Below, piece by piece: positions 1 to 10,457 of a stretch of DNA of 64,000 nucleotides. Numbering within the stretch: the stretch's first letter is position 1; every line of letters begins with the position of its first letter. Position numbers and translations under genes: made by a program. The stretch comes from CAWANP01 sp963783445 (lineage in GTDB: Bacteria; Chloroflexota; Anaerolineae; JAAYZQ01): assembly GCA_963783445.1 (NCBI GenBank), contig CAWANP010000017.1:62001-126000 (forward strand), in the 5' to 3' direction. Below the pieces are notes generated by a model. That model saw only the letters and a program-made list of their open reading frames with translations, made no database searches and was not told where the DNA came from.

Positions 1-205
1 GCCGCTGCGGTGGCTGACGGCTCCGTGTTCTACCTGGACCCGGCAGCGCCCGCAGCGTCCTTGTCCGCCACAGGGCAGGTTCAGAGCGACGCCGGCCTCG
101 ACTGCTGCATCGGAAAGCAGCGTGCCGACCTCGACTTCGACCACCTTGCCCGATGGCTTGAAGACGACGATGGCCCTTGTTGTTGCGATTCTCTGGCTCG
201 TGCAC
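1..205 (-). CDS. acsV: Corrinoid protein reductive activator, N-terminal fragment (cut by window edge)
   Basis: Only the N-terminal [2Fe-2S] ferredoxin domain is inside the window. The translation contains IVVFKPSGKVVEVEVGTLL and then LNLPCGGQGRCGRCRV, giving the C-x5-C-x2-C pattern of plant-type ferredoxins as found at the N terminus of RACo/AcsV (DUF4445, ASKHA-fold) activators. These proteins use ATP to return the Co(II) corrinoid of the iron-sulfur protein to Co(I). It lies directly downstream of acsC on the same strand, where acsV sits in acetogens. A GTG at 203-205 gives VHEPENRNNKG, but this is one base out of frame with the ferredoxin domain, so there is a probable G-run indel near residue 12. 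The [4Fe-4S]/ATPase body is beyond the left edge. Confidence 0.8.
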   Translation of the reverse strand, partial: MHEPENRNNKGHRRLQAIGQGGRSRGRHAAFRCSSRGRRRSEPALWRTRTLRALPGPGRTRSRQPPQR

Positions 206-235
206 GGTCTTAGTTTCTTTGCATCCGCTCAACGA

Positions 236-312
236 AGGATGCACGTGTTACGTGGTGCGAGATGCGTGCGGGCAGGCCGCCTGCCAACACGCATCACGCA
301 ACACGTACCATG
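236..312. repeat. Intercistronic inverted repeat between acsC and acsV
   Basis: The ~105-bp gap between acsC and acsV holds a long imperfect inverted repeat. The left arm runs about 240-276 and the right arm about 279-310, and both arms end in the perfect core GGCAGG/CCTGCC. In RNA it would make a stem of roughly 30 bp. It may protect the 3' end of the acsC message or tune acsV expression; that is inference. Confidence 0.5.
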
Positions 313-313
313 C

Positions 314-1661
314 CTACTTCCAGGTCTTGAGATAGGCCGGGATGTCCACCGCTTCGCGGGGACCAACCTGGATCTCCCAGCCGGGCAGTTCTTCTTCCAG
401 TTCGCCAGAGAGCACGGCGACGTGGCCGGGCAGGGTGATCTTTTTGTGGTTGAGCTTGTCGCCCACGCCAAAGGTCTTGACCGCCTTGGCGATGGTTTCG
501 GCATCGTACTTGCCCGCAGCCCAGGCGGTGAGCACGCTCATGCCTTCGGCGTCGCAGATCAGCAGCCAGGCGGGCATGCCACTGCCGTCCAGCTCGCCAG
601 CCACGCTAAAGTAGGTCAGCGAGAAGTTGGTCGTGGTCAGCAGCGGCGAGTCGGCTGTCGGATTGTTGAACTCATAGATGCCCGGATCGACCGAGATCGG
701 TTTCTGCGGGTCGGTGTAGATGTTCAGCCGCAGCGTCAGCAGCGGGTAGGCCACCGCCGGGTCAAAGCGATCCATGACAATGATGCCTGCGTACTTGGCA
801 GATATACTGGGTGGCGGCGACGATCTCGCCCTCTTCGGTGTCCGCCACTTCGCCGGGGAAGGCGATGATCGGGTAGCCCAGGGCCGAAAGTTCTTTTTCA
901 GGGCCAGGCGCCGGAGCTGGGTCAATTGGGCCAGCGAGGCGCCAGATCCCGGCTGCCGGGATCGAGCACCAGGTCGGCCACGCCAGCGTCGCTGATCTTT
1001 TTGGTCAGGTCGGCCAGCTCATCCAGGCCGTCCTGGCAGCGGACGGCCAGCGATGCGCCGCCTGCCTTGGCCACGGCGGCCATCGCTTCCCAGTTGTCGG
1101 CGGTCGCGGCGTAGAGAAGGGCTTGTGCCCGCCCTCGACGTCCAGCGCGGCCTTGAGGGCATCGGCGCTGTCGGAGATCAACACAAAGGGCAGATCGGTC
1201 TTGGCTCGCACGGCCTTGACGGCCTCGGCAAAGGTGCCGGCATCGCCCGAAGCATTCTCGATGGCGATGGCATTGAAGCGACATGTCGATGCCCACGCGC
1301 TCGACGCTGTAGGCGTCACTGTCCTCGACCTTGGCCGCGATCACGGCGGCATCTTCGGTGTCCTTGACCCGCAGGGCCAGACCGGGCTGTGTTGAAAAAG
1401 GTCTTTTCGTGGCGGAACATGACCGTCTCGTTGCCCACCTGGAACTCGCTGATCGCCGGTGCCCATCTTGACCAGGCGGATGGGCGGCGCCGCAGCCGCA
1501 GACAGGGATTCCTTGGCCTCGTCCGATACGTGGGGGCAGGCATCCAGCTCCACCTGCTTGGCTGCCAACTTCATGGCAAAGGCCAGACAGGTTGGGAACC
1601 CGCAGTCCTTGCAGTTGGTCTTGGGTAGCAGCTTGTAGATCTGAAGACCTGACATTGCCAT
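314..1661 (-). CDS. acsC: Corrinoid iron-sulfur protein large (gamma) subunit AcsC/CdhE, frameshifted
   Basis: Large subunit of the corrinoid/Fe-S protein that carries the methyl group from methyl-THF to acetyl-CoA synthase. The N terminus has the [4Fe-4S] domain LQIYKLLPKTNCKDCGFPTC with later cysteines (LDACPHV). The TIM-barrel body and the C-terminal corrinoid domain are recovered in pieces (VGNETVMFRHEKTFFN, AIAIENASGDAGTF, YAGIIVMDRFDPAVAYPLL, PGHVAVLSGELEEELPGW). The span of ~449 codons matches the usual ~445 residues. The ATG at 1659-1661 follows GGAGGAGGTG. At least five frame changes are needed (near 1475, 1395, 1285, 1130, 930). It starts 16 bp after the acsD stop, in a tight operon. 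Confidence 0.93.
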
Positions 1662-1676
1662 TTTGCTCACCTCCTC

Positions 1677-2646
1677 CTATTGCGCCATCAGCTTGTTGAT
1701 GGTCTCGCGGATGACGCCGACGGTCTTGGGATGGCGCAAGCACCACAATATCCGCGCCTGATTCCAGCAGCGCGGTGGCGGTCACAGTCTCCCAGGTGAT
1801 GCCCCGCTTTTCAAAGTCGCCCCACTCTTCGGGTACGCCTTCGGTGGCGCGCGACTCTTTTTGGCGCCAGCTTTCCTCGCCGACAAAGCAGACCATGGGC
1901 TGCTGGGTCATCCCATCGCCCGTCAGGGCGGCAACGCGCAGGCGCTCCATCACCGAGTAGGTGTACTCCAGGCCATAGCCCAGCGCGCCGGTGGTGGGGT
2001 CCATCAGCACGCGGTCCAGTGGCAGCCGCATGTCGCTGATGAGGATGTTGAGCTGCTTGGCCAGGTTGACGTCGATGGGCGAGCTGGACATGACCAGTTG
2101 GCCGTGGGCCAGGGCGGCAGCGACGATGGTCCGGTAGTTCTTGTCCTCGCACAGACCCAGGGCCAGTCGCTCGCCTGGTGCGGCCTCGGCCACGGCCACC
2201 AGCAGCTCGTTGTCGGCTTCAGCCTGGCCAGGCCCGCGTACGACGATGGGCAGGCCGGTGGCGCCCAGCACGGCCTTGATGGTGGCTGCGGCCTGTTCGC
2301 CTGTGGTTGGGTTGCCATCGGCGTCGGTCCCGCGCAGCTTGAGCATGATGATATCGGCGCCCAGTTCCTCGGCTTTCTTGGCCCAGGCTGCCGGATCGTT
2401 GACGACATCGCCCCATGCCTCCAGCAATGCTGGCGACCAGTCGGCAGGATAGCCATCCTGGATCTCGATGCCGATGACCGGCGGGTTGGGCATGTCGCCC
2501 TCAAAATGCAGGAAGGGCAGGGTTGTCTGCCCACCCACGGTGACCGTCTTGGTCCGGGTGCCGCCCTCGGCAGCGGTGGCCCCGAGGGTCACTTCCCGGA
2601 TCGAGCCGGTCCACCGTTCCTTTGGAATCTCAACTGTGACTGGCAT
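1677..2646 (-). CDS. acsD: Corrinoid iron-sulfur protein small (delta) subunit AcsD/CdhD
   Basis: TIM-barrel subunit that forms the heterodimer with AcsC and helps position the corrinoid methyl group. The protein starts MPVTVEIPKERWTGSIREV and continues with recognisable AcsD segments (LPFLHFEGDMPNPPVIGIEI, VMSSSPIDVNLAKQLNILI, DRVLMDPTTGALGYGLEY). The ATG at 2644-2646 is 7 nt after a GGAGGAG ribosome site. One frameshift near 1735 separates the body from the natural C terminus (PKTVGVIRETINKLMAQ, stop at 1677-1679). The restored length of about 323 residues is normal for the family. It sits between the CBS-domain gene and acsC. Confidence 0.93.
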
Positions 2647-2822
2647 AGATTCTCCTCCTGAATTGATAATAAGTTGAACAGACTGTTGCGCACGAAACCT
2701 ATACGGTGCGCATGTCAAGTTTGAGATCCGACATAGTCAGCAGCAAGGAAAGGCCCTTGCTGCTGGTTAGATCTCTGTCGTTGTGACGCATACCGGCCCT
2801 GTCCTACTGCCTGGCTCGGGCG

Positions 2823-3217
2823 TCATGCCGTACCGGCGATATCGCGGACGACGTCGCTAAGAGAAAGCACGCCCACCGGCCGCTGGGGCGCTGGTTTGGC
2901 GTGCATGATGACCAGTCGATCGACCTTGTGATCGAGCATGATCAGGACGGCGGCGGACACTGGGATGTTGGGGATGATGGTCTGTACATCGTGGCTCATG
3001 ACCGCTTCGACCGTGACGGTGTCATAGTCCTGGTCATAGACGCTGGCCAGATCGGAGCGGCTGACGAGCCCCTCCAATTCGCCGGATGCCTCTTCCACGA
3101 CGACGAGGGCGTTGACATTGTGCTCGGCCATGCGCTGCGCGGCTTCCCGCACGGTGGTCTCGGGATGTGCAGGCCATCACGTTGCGGCTCATCACGTCTC
3201 GTACGCATCTTGACCAT
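2823..3217 (-). CDS. Two-CBS-domain protein within the acs operon
   Basis: A small protein of ~131 residues made of a CBS-domain pair. The first CBS begins DVMSRNVMACTS and continues MREAAQRMAEHNVNALVVVE with GLVSRSDLASVYD. The second begins VEAVMSHDVQTIIPNIPV and ends with GVLSLSDVVRDIA. CBS pairs bind adenine nucleotides (AMP, ATP, SAM), so this could sense energy state for the CODH/ACS operon; that role is inferred from position only. Two frame changes (about 3200 and 3157) are needed to join the N-terminal ~20 residues. It lies between acsB and acsD on the same strand. Confidence 0.8.
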
Positions 3218-3316
3218 TGCTGCTCCGCCTTTGTTCCAGGGCCTGCCCAGGCAGGCCGTATGCGGAGAAAACAGGGATCAGGGGCCTGGTGCCCCCTGAT
3301 CCCTGCTCTCCGATTC

Positions 3317-5582
3317 CTACATCAACGGTTCCATGGCCAGGGCCGGGTGCCCGATCTCTTCCAGGTAGGCCAGCACTTCTTCCTCGGTGGTGGCCACTCG
3401 CTCATCGGCAATCTTGTCGATCAGGTCGGGGTCGCCGGCGCGGATGGCGGCTTCCTTGAGTTCCTCGGCCATGCGTCTCTTTCAGGAAGCTGGACATCCA
3501 GACGATGCGCTTCAGGCCGCCATCGGCGCGGATGAACTTTTTGCTGATGATAAAGTACTTGCCGATGCCCATCACGCCCGGGCGTCTGCAGCCCGCCGCC
3601 GGCCATGCCGGCCAGGGTGGAGAAGGTCATGCCGGCCGGGGTCATGCTGGGATCCTCGCGGCTGACGACCATGAAGCCGTTGCACAGGGGCATGATCATC
3701 ATGATGCACTCAAAGCAGCCGCAGGAGGTCATGGGGTACTCCATGATGGAGTACATGGTCACGTTCTCCACCGCGCCGTGGGAGCCTGCTGGACAAAGTC
3801 GTTGACGTTGTCAAAGATGCCCTGCCACTCGTCGAGGGCCCGCCCCTTGTGGATGGGCTGGTTGGGGCCGGTGGGGTTGATCTGGTAGCTGGCCTTGCAG
3901 TCCAGCCAGTTGTAGGCGCCGCACAGGCCCAGCCGCTCCGGGCTGACCACGCAGATGTGGTCCGGGGCAAAGCTCTGGCAGAGCGTGCAGGAGTAGAACT
4001 CGTCCACCGACTCGTCGGTCATGTCGGCCAGGCGCTGGTTGCGGTAGGTGTAGGCCTCGCGGGCCTTTTCCAGCCACTCGGCGTGCAGATCCGGGTCGGT
4101 GATAGATCTTGATCTGGACCTTGTCCACGATGGCGCCAAAGTCGGCGTGGAAGCGGGCGTAGAGGATCTCGCCAAAGTGCTTCAGGTCAAAGCCCTTGTC
4201 GACCGCTGCCTTGCTGATGCGGATCCAGGCGATGTCGCGCTGGCCGATGTGCTGGATGCCGCTGGCGCCGTTGATAAAGTAGTGGACCTGGCGCTCCAGT
4301 ACCGGCTCAAAGTCCTCCTGCATCTTGCGCCCGGCCACTTCGATGAGGATGCCCAGGTCCATGGCGCCGGCTTCGGGCACGTCCTCAAAGCCGGGACCGA
4401 TGACCTCGATCTTGTGGTCCTCGACCTCGTCCAGGTCGGCCATGCGCAGGAACTCGAAGGCGCGGGACTTTTTGCCGCCAAACTCGACGCGCATGTCGGC
4501 CTTGCGCACCCGCTCGCCCTCAAAGGCCGAGCCGTAGGGCACGGGCACGGGGACTTCGGTGATCTTGATCTTGACGCCGCGGACTTCGACGGCCTGCTGC
4601 ACAAAGCGGGCGGCCTTTTCGGCGTCGTCCTCGCCCTCGATGTCGTCCCAGGGCATCGAGATGACGTGCTCGTACTGGGTGACGCCCGTGGGGCGGATCT
4701 CGGGGATGACGGTGTCGGCGATGACGGGGAAGCCATAGGTGATGGCGCCCGCGGCCGTGGCGTACTTGAGGTCGTCTACCTCGCCCAGGGCCAGGGCAAA
4801 GGCAAAGACGCGGTACTTGTTGTAGAGCAGGATGTCGCGGGCCTGGCCACCCTTCATGCCGCCAAAGGTCAGGGCCGAGCGGGTGGCAAAGCCCAGGGGA
4901 TAGACGGTCGAGATGGTGTCCAGGCCAAAGGGCACGATGTAGGTATCGTAGCCCATCTCCACGCCTTCTTCCATGAGCTGGTGGATGATGCTGCGGCCGT
5001 TGACGTTGCCGCTGAGGAAGATGAGGATGTTGCGCCGCTGGAGCTGGCGGACGATCTCGACGGCGGCCTCGTTGGTCTTGGCCGCGCCGATGATGGCCGC
5101 AAAGCCTGGCATGCGGCCGTCGACCAACTGGATGCCCCAGCTTCGGAGCTGGATGTCGTCGATGGGGCCGTTCAGGTAGCCGTTGCTCGCTGGGAGCGCT
5201 GGTGCCGGTCAGTTGCGAGGCCGGGCATCTTTTGCGGCTCCTGCCCGTAGGCGAAGCGGATGCGCCATGATCGCTTCCTCGGCAAGCAGGGTGGCCACGC
5301 CAGCATCCAGCGTCTCGCCCAGGTAGGGCAGCCAGGTTTTGTTCTCGGGTGGGCTGTGCAGCAGGGTGCGGCAGTGGTCGAGCACCGGCTTCAGCCCGCC
5401 AATGGTCTCGACCTCCATCCCGGTGTAGCCCAGGATGGTGGGCAGATAGTAGGCTGTGTTGGTGAATTTGACTTCCTGTGTCCGGGCCGAGTTCCTGCAA
5501 TCGCCTTCTGCAGAAGCGCGTCGAACTCCTGGACGATCAGGTTGGCTCCACGCAGAGCCCGGGTTGCAATGTATCGGGACAT
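3317..5582 (-). CDS. acsB: Acetyl-CoA synthase (CODH/ACS beta subunit), frameshifted
   Basis: Joins CO, the methyl group from the corrinoid protein and CoA at the Ni-Ni-[4Fe4S] A-cluster. The cluster ligands are visible: YSCTLCQSFAPDHIC with a fourth cysteine in ERLGLCG (C-x2-C-x8-C-x9-C), then the distal-nickel CGC motif in PMTSCGCFECI. Upstream are the long middle domain (GFAAIIGAAKTNEAAVEIV, TFGGMKGGQARDILLYNKY) and an N-terminal domain beginning MSRYIATRALRGANLIVQE. The span of ~755 codons is close to the Moorella protein (about 730). The ATG at 5580-5582 follows AAGGAG. About eight frame changes are needed (near 5495, 5240, 5190, 5145, 4108, 3790, 3590, 3478). Confidence 0.95.
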
Positions 5583-5663
5583 TGATACGTTCTCCTTCCT
5601 TGGATGTCTTGGAACTGGGAAGCCGGCGAAGTCGATCCCGAGCTCCCAGTCTCCCCAGTATCG

Positions 5664-7666
5664 CTAATCTGCAGCCGTAGCATAGGCCTTGCGGCTGTAC
5701 AGGTTGCGCTCTTCTGGCGGCACGGCAAAGAATGCCGTCCAGCGGAACGTCGCCGCTCTGGCCAAAGCGATTCGGGATCGTACTCGACCAGACCCAGCTC
5801 GGCGCGCTTTTTGTCGATGTGATCCAGGGTGGCTTGTGACCATCTCCTCGGGCTCGAGGATGAACTCCAGCTTGCCGCCGACCTTGGACTCCCAGCCCTC
5901 GCTGATCAGCCTCACGACCTCTTCGCTGCCGGCGACCGGGTTCTTGGTGCCAAAGATGACGTACACGCCCGAGGCCACAAAGTAGGTGCCGATGGACAGG
6001 GCTTTTTCGCTCATCCACTCTGGCGCCAGGCCCACGGCCGGCAGGTCGGCGATGTCCTCGCCCAGGCCGCCTTCGGTGGCCATCTGCGAGGCCACGGTCA
6101 GGATGCGGGTGTTGTCGACGCAGGAGCCCAGGTGCAGCACCGGCGGGATGCCGATGGCTTCGCACACTTCGCGCAGGCCTGGGCCGGCATGTTCCAGGGC
6201 CTCAGGGCCCAGCAGACCCAGCTTGGCGACAGAGATGGCGCTGCATCCGGTCTGGACCACCAGCACGTCGTTCTTGATCAGCTCCTGCACGACATAGTTG
6301 TGCGTATAGTCGTGGGGCGTCCGCGCGTTGTTGCAGCCGACGACACCGGCCACGCCCCGGATGCGCCCGGTCATGACGGCGTCGTTCAGCGGGCGGAAGG
6401 AACCCCGGTAGTAGCCGCCCTGCATGTAGCGCAGGTACTCGTGGGAGAAGCCGGCCACCAGGGGAGCGCTGACGTTGGGGATATGGACCTTCTCCGTCGC
6501 GCCCCGGTTGGGAAAGTTGTCGATGCCCTCCTTGACGATCTCTTTGGCAATCTCGAGGGCCTGGTGCTCATCGAACTCGCATGTGCGTGGCGCCCGTGAT
6601 CTTGGCCTTGCGCGAGGTGGTGATCAGCTTGGTGTGGTACTGCTCGGCCACGGGCACGAGGGCCTGCATGATGCACTGGATGTCCACCACCATGGCCTCG
6701 ACCGCGCCGGTGGCGATGGCCAGCTCCTGGCTGAGAAAGTTGCCGGCGGAGCGCACGCCCTGGCGCATCAGCGTCTCGTTGGCCGTGCAGCAGATGCCGG
6801 TCAGGTTGATGCCCGTGGCGCCCTTGGTCTTGGCGTATTCGATCATCTCTGGGTCCTGGCAGGCCATCAGGATCAGCTCGGAGAGCAGGGGCTCGTGACC
6901 GTGGATGATGATGTTGACCTGGTCGTCTTCCAGGGTGCCCATGTTGACCTCGCTGGTCAGGGGCACCGGCGTGCCAAATAGGATGTCGGTGACGTCGGTG
7001 GAGAGCATCGAGCCGCCCCAGCCGTCGGACAGAGCCGTGCGCAGGGCGTGGTCCAGGATGTGCTCCGCGTCCTGGTCGTTGCCGATGTGGGTGCGGTGGA
7101 GGGTCTCGACGACCTCGCGGTCAACGCCCCTGGGCTGCGATGTCCAGTTCGCGCCAGATCTCCTGGCGCTTCTTGGGGGCTCGCTCCAGGTACTTGAGGC
7201 TCCCTCGCTGCTGGCCAAACTGGGCCAGGGCCGCTTCGGCCACGTCCTTGGCGATGTCGTTGGTCTCGCGGCCCTCCACGGGGATGCCCAGGAAGGTGGC
7301 CACTTCGACGAGCTTGCCCACGTCGCGGATGCGGTAGTCGGGGGCATCGCCTTCGGCCACGGCCAGCATGGCCAGGGCCATGTCGCGGCCATGGTCCGAG
7401 TGGGCGGCCGCGCCGGCGGCGATCTGCCGGGCCAGGTTGCGGGCCACGACCGTCTCCAGCGTGGCGCCACAGATGCCGGCTTTGACCTTGCCGACCAGTC
7501 GGCAGGGACCCATGGCGCAGATCTTGCAGCAGACGCCATCGCTGCCAATGGGACAGGGCTTGATCTTTTCAGCGCGGTCAAAGGCGGTCTCGATGCCCTT
7601 TTCGCGCGTGATCTCCAGCATTTGTTCTACTGCTGGGTCGGCGGTCACTGTTGCGTAATTTGACAT
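5664..7666 (-). CDS. acsA (cooS): Carbon monoxide dehydrogenase catalytic subunit (Ni-Fe-S), frameshifted
   Basis: Reduces CO2 to CO (or oxidises CO) and feeds acetyl-CoA synthase through the gas channel. The N-terminal B/D-cluster cysteines are in CPIGSDGVCCKICAMGPCR and GICGATLE. C-cluster ligand regions are present as ICCTANE, VVGCNNAR, QTGCSAISVAKLGL and LHLGSCVDNTR. The restored length of ~667 residues fits CooS/AcsA. The ATG at 7664-7666 is preceded by AAGGAAG. Frameshifts lie near 7130, 6580, 5835 and 5760. It is the second gene after the operon promoter and is followed 81 bp later by acsB. Confidence 0.95.
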
Positions 7667-7768
7667 AATCTTCCTTCCTTCTAGGTCCTTATCTAGAGAT
7701 TTGTCTGGATCCAAATTCGCGCGATCGAGCCTGGGTCGCCGTGATAGACGACTCCGCTTCGGATCTGC

Positions 7769-8104
7769 CTAGTACTTGCGGTGGTCGCCCGACATCTCCA
7801 GGTCGCGCATGTCGGTCTCTGTGATGCGCTCCTGGAACTGGAACCAATCGGAGCTGTCGTCGATGCGCTCGGGGTAGGTGGGGAGTTCTGGTGCGATTTT
7901 GGCGATCTCGTAGCCTGCGTCGGCCAGGGCGCTTGCCAGTGCATCGGGGGTCACGGTCGCCGGGTCGTATTCGATCACCACGTCCTTGTACATCGCGCTG
8001 GCGAGGATCTCCTCGACGCCACTCACCTGGCCCAATGCTTCCCGCACGGCCAACGTGTGGTGGTCGGCCCACATCGATGGGATGTTGAACGTCACTTTTT
8101 CCAT
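7769..8104 (-). CDS. HMA-fold metal-binding-like protein without the CxxC motif
   Basis: A protein of 111 residues whose first ~70 match the ferredoxin-like heavy-metal-associated (HMA) pattern: MEKVTFNIPSMWADHH, then REALGQVSGVEEI, VVIEYDPATVTPDALASAL and DAGYEI. The normal GMxCxxC metal loop is replaced by SMWADHH, so both cysteines are lost and histidines stand at the site. The C-terminal 40 residues (YPERIDDSSDWFQFQERITE) are unlike HMA chaperones. It is intact and the first gene after the operon promoter, ahead of cooS, with a strong GGGAGGT site before the ATG. A nickel or CODH-accessory role is plausible but inferred. No family name is claimed beyond HMA-like. Confidence 0.7.
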   Translation of the reverse strand: MEKVTFNIPSMWADHHTLAVREALGQVSGVEEILASAMYKDVVIEYDPATVTPDALASALADAGYEIAKIAPELPTYPERIDDSSDWFQFQERITETDMRDLEMSGDHRKY

Positions 8105-8170
8105 TCAATTACCTCCCTTGGTAACGCTTGCTAGTCTCTGCAGGTCGGTCACAACGAACAAAGCGAAAGT

Positions 8171-8198
8171 ATTATAGCACAAAGCAGGACCATTGCAA
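8171..8198 (-). promoter_or_regulatory. Sigma70-type promoter of the HMA-cooS-acsB-acsDC operon
   Basis: On the minus strand TTGCAA (8193-8198), a 16-bp spacer and a perfect TATAAT (8171-8176) lie about 70 bp before the HMA-like gene. This is the only strong promoter seen between fhs and acsV, which supports one transcript through acsV. Confidence 0.72.
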
Positions 8199-8281
8199 AC
8201 TTGATACGCAGCAAAGCTATAAACGCCGATTGTTAAGCGGTCCTGGAAAGATGCCATAGACCGCGCCAAGGCTCGCTCAGA

Positions 8282-8310
8282 GATGGGGAGGGTGATGAAC
8301 CCTCCCCATC
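8282..8310. terminator. Hairpin in the fhs-HMA gap, possible terminator
   Basis: GATGGGGAGGG and CCCTCCCCATC form a perfect 11-bp stem around a 7-nt loop, ~90 bp after the fhs stop. There is no T-run on either side, so intrinsic termination is uncertain. Confidence 0.45.
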
Positions 8311-8366
8311 CTGATGGTTGTCAAGTGGATCCCACGACGGCGTCCGTCCGGACTTCGCCAGAAGAG

Positions 8367-8410
8367 CTAGGCTCTGCCTAGAAGAGGCCTAGGCTCTGCC
8401 TAGAAGAGGC
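8367..8410. repeat. 22-bp tandem duplication at the 3' end of fhs
   Basis: CTAGGCTCTGCCTAGAAGAGGC occurs twice head to tail (8367-8388 and 8389-8410; only the first 20 bases of each matter for recognition). The right copy includes the last codons and stop of fhs. Confidence 0.85.
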
Positions 8411-10290
8411 CGACGACCCGGCCGGTCTCCAGGTCGATGTCCACGTCGGTAAAGGCCGGGCGTGTGGGCAGGCCGGGCATGGTGCGCATCGTGCCGCACA
8501 GTGGGAAGATAAAGCCGGCGCCCACGCTGGCCCGCACATCGGTGATGGGCAGCGTCCAGCCGCGCGGCGCGCCCTTGAGCTCGGGATCGTGGCTGAAGGA
8601 CAGGTGGGTCTTGGCCATGCACAAGCGGCAGGTGGCTCAGGCCCATGTCGGTAAAGAGCTTGATCTTGGCCTCGGCCTCGGGCGTGTAGCTGACGCCGTC
8701 GGCGCGATAGATCTCTTTGGCAACGGTCTCGATCTTTTCCTTGATCGAGTACTCGTCGGGGTAGAGGAAGTTGAAGTCGGTGGGCTGCTCGCAGGCCGCG
8801 ACAACGGCCTCGGCCAGCTCGGCGCCGCCCGCGGCGCCCTCCATCCAGACCCGGCTCTCGGCCACGTCAAAGGCGCCGGTCTCTTTGGCCCGCTTGCGGA
8901 TGAGCTCGACCTCGGCGTCGGTGTCGTCCTTGAAGCGGTTGATGGCGACGACCACCGGGACGCCGAATTTGAGGGCGTTCTCGATGTGCTGCAGGAGGTT
9001 GGGCAGGCCAGCCTCCAGCAGCTCCAGGTTCTCTTCGACGTAGGCCTTGGTCCAGCGGCTTGCCGGCGACGACCTTGGGGCCGCCGCCGTGCATCTTGAG
9101 GGCGCGGATGGTGGCGACCAGCACCACGCAGTTGGGAACCAGGCCGCTGTAGCGGCACTTGAGGTTCATGAACTTTTCCATGCCACAGTCGGCGCCAAAG
9201 CCGGACTCGGTGACCACATAGTCGGCCAGCTTGAGGGCGATCTTGTCGGCGATGATGGAGCTGTTGCCCTGGGCGATGTTGGCAAAGGGGCCGCAGTGGA
9301 CAAAGGCGGGCTGCCGGCCAGCGTCTGCATCAGGTTGGGCATGATGGCGTCTTTGAGCAGGACGGTCATGGCGCCGGCCACGTTGAGGTCCTCGGCCGTG
9401 ATCGGCTCCACCGGCCGCTTGACAGGGCCGTCCGCCCGTGTTGCTGGTGCCGATGATGATGCGGCCCATGCGGTCGCGCAGGTCGGCCAGGTCGGTGCAC
9501 ATGGCCAGGGCGGCCATGATCTCGGAGGCGACGGTGATGTCGTAGCCGGTCTGCGCGGGTGACGCCGTCGTTCTTGGGTCCCAGGCCGACGATGACGTTG
9601 CGCAGCGCGGCGTCGGAGACGTCCACCACGCGCCGCCACTGGATCGGCGTAGGGATCGATGTTCAGGCGGAACATGCGCTCCTTGTCGTCGTCGCTCAGG
9701 TCGGACGGCTTTTCCGACTCGATGCCCAGCTTTTCCAGGCGCTTGCGCATGCTGGGCGTGTATTCGTCCTTCGGGCAGAGCGCCTTGGCCAGGTAGTCGG
9801 TGCTCCAGCGGGCCTCCTTGGCCAACCGGTTGTCGATGGCTGCGGCCAGCAGGTTGTGGGCCGCGCCCACGGCGTGGATGTCGCCGGTCAGGTGGAGGTT
9901 AAAGTCCTCCATGGGGACGATCTGGGAGTAGCCGCCGCCGGCCGCGCCGCCCTTGATGCCAAAGGTCGGTCCCTGGGAGGGCTGGCGGATGCAGGTCATG
10001 ACCTTCTTGCCGATGTAGTGCAGACCCTGGCTGACGCCGATGGTCGTCACCGTCTTGCCCTCGCCCAGGGGCGTGGGCGTGATGGCGGTCACGTCGATGT
10101 ACTTGCCCTGGGGGCGGTCGGCGAACTTTGCAGCGACATCCAGGTGGACTTTGGCCTTGTACTTGCCATACAGATCCAGGTCGTCCTCGTCCAGACCCAG
10201 CTCGGCGGCCACTTCCATGATGGGCCGCATCTTGGCTTCCTGTGCGATCTCGATGTCGCTGGGTACGGGGTGCTTGACTTCCACTAACAT
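8400..10290 (-). CDS. fhs: Formate-tetrahydrofolate ligase (10-formyl-THF synthetase), frameshifted
   Basis: Condenses formate and THF with ATP, the first folate step of the methyl branch. The P-loop-like motif TPTPLGEGKTVTTIGVSQGL is clear, followed by CIRQPSQGPTFGIKGGAAGG and FNLHLTGDIHAVGAAHNLL; the C terminus has GFIFPLCGTMRTMPGLP. The ~630-codon span is longer than the ~560-residue acetogen enzyme, and the sequence resembles the ligase domain of C1-THF synthases. The ATG at 10288-10290 follows GGAGGTAG. Six or so frame changes are needed (near 9640, 9560, 9430, 9310, 9060, 8625). It has its own promoter at 10381-10409. Confidence 0.94.
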
Positions 10291-10380
10291 CTGCTACCTC
10301 CTTGTAGCAGTTCTTCGTGGCAACTGTGCCATCGACTGTGCATGGTGGGTATTCCACTTGTGATGGATATCACGCTGCTC

Positions 10381-10409
10381 AGTCTACCACAGCCACCATC
10401 GATTGTCAA
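10381..10409 (-). promoter_or_regulatory. Consensus promoter of fhs
   Basis: The minus strand reads TTGACA (10404-10409), a 17-bp spacer, then TAGACT (10381-10386), ~90 bp before the fhs ATG and just after the folD stop. The -35 is a perfect consensus. Confidence 0.75.
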
Positions 10410-10457
10410 ACAGAATCATAAATGTGACTGCTACCTGTACTTTGAGGTCCCTGGCCC

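Noticed and set aside
922..2718. One 598-residue protein spanning acsD and acsC
   Set aside because: The open frame passes from acsD into acsC through frameshifts; each gene has its own ribosome site, start and family signature.
4099..5250. 383-codon plus-strand open frame opposite acsB
   Set aside because: Shadow of acsB; Asp/Leu/Gly/Val-rich with no motif or start signal.
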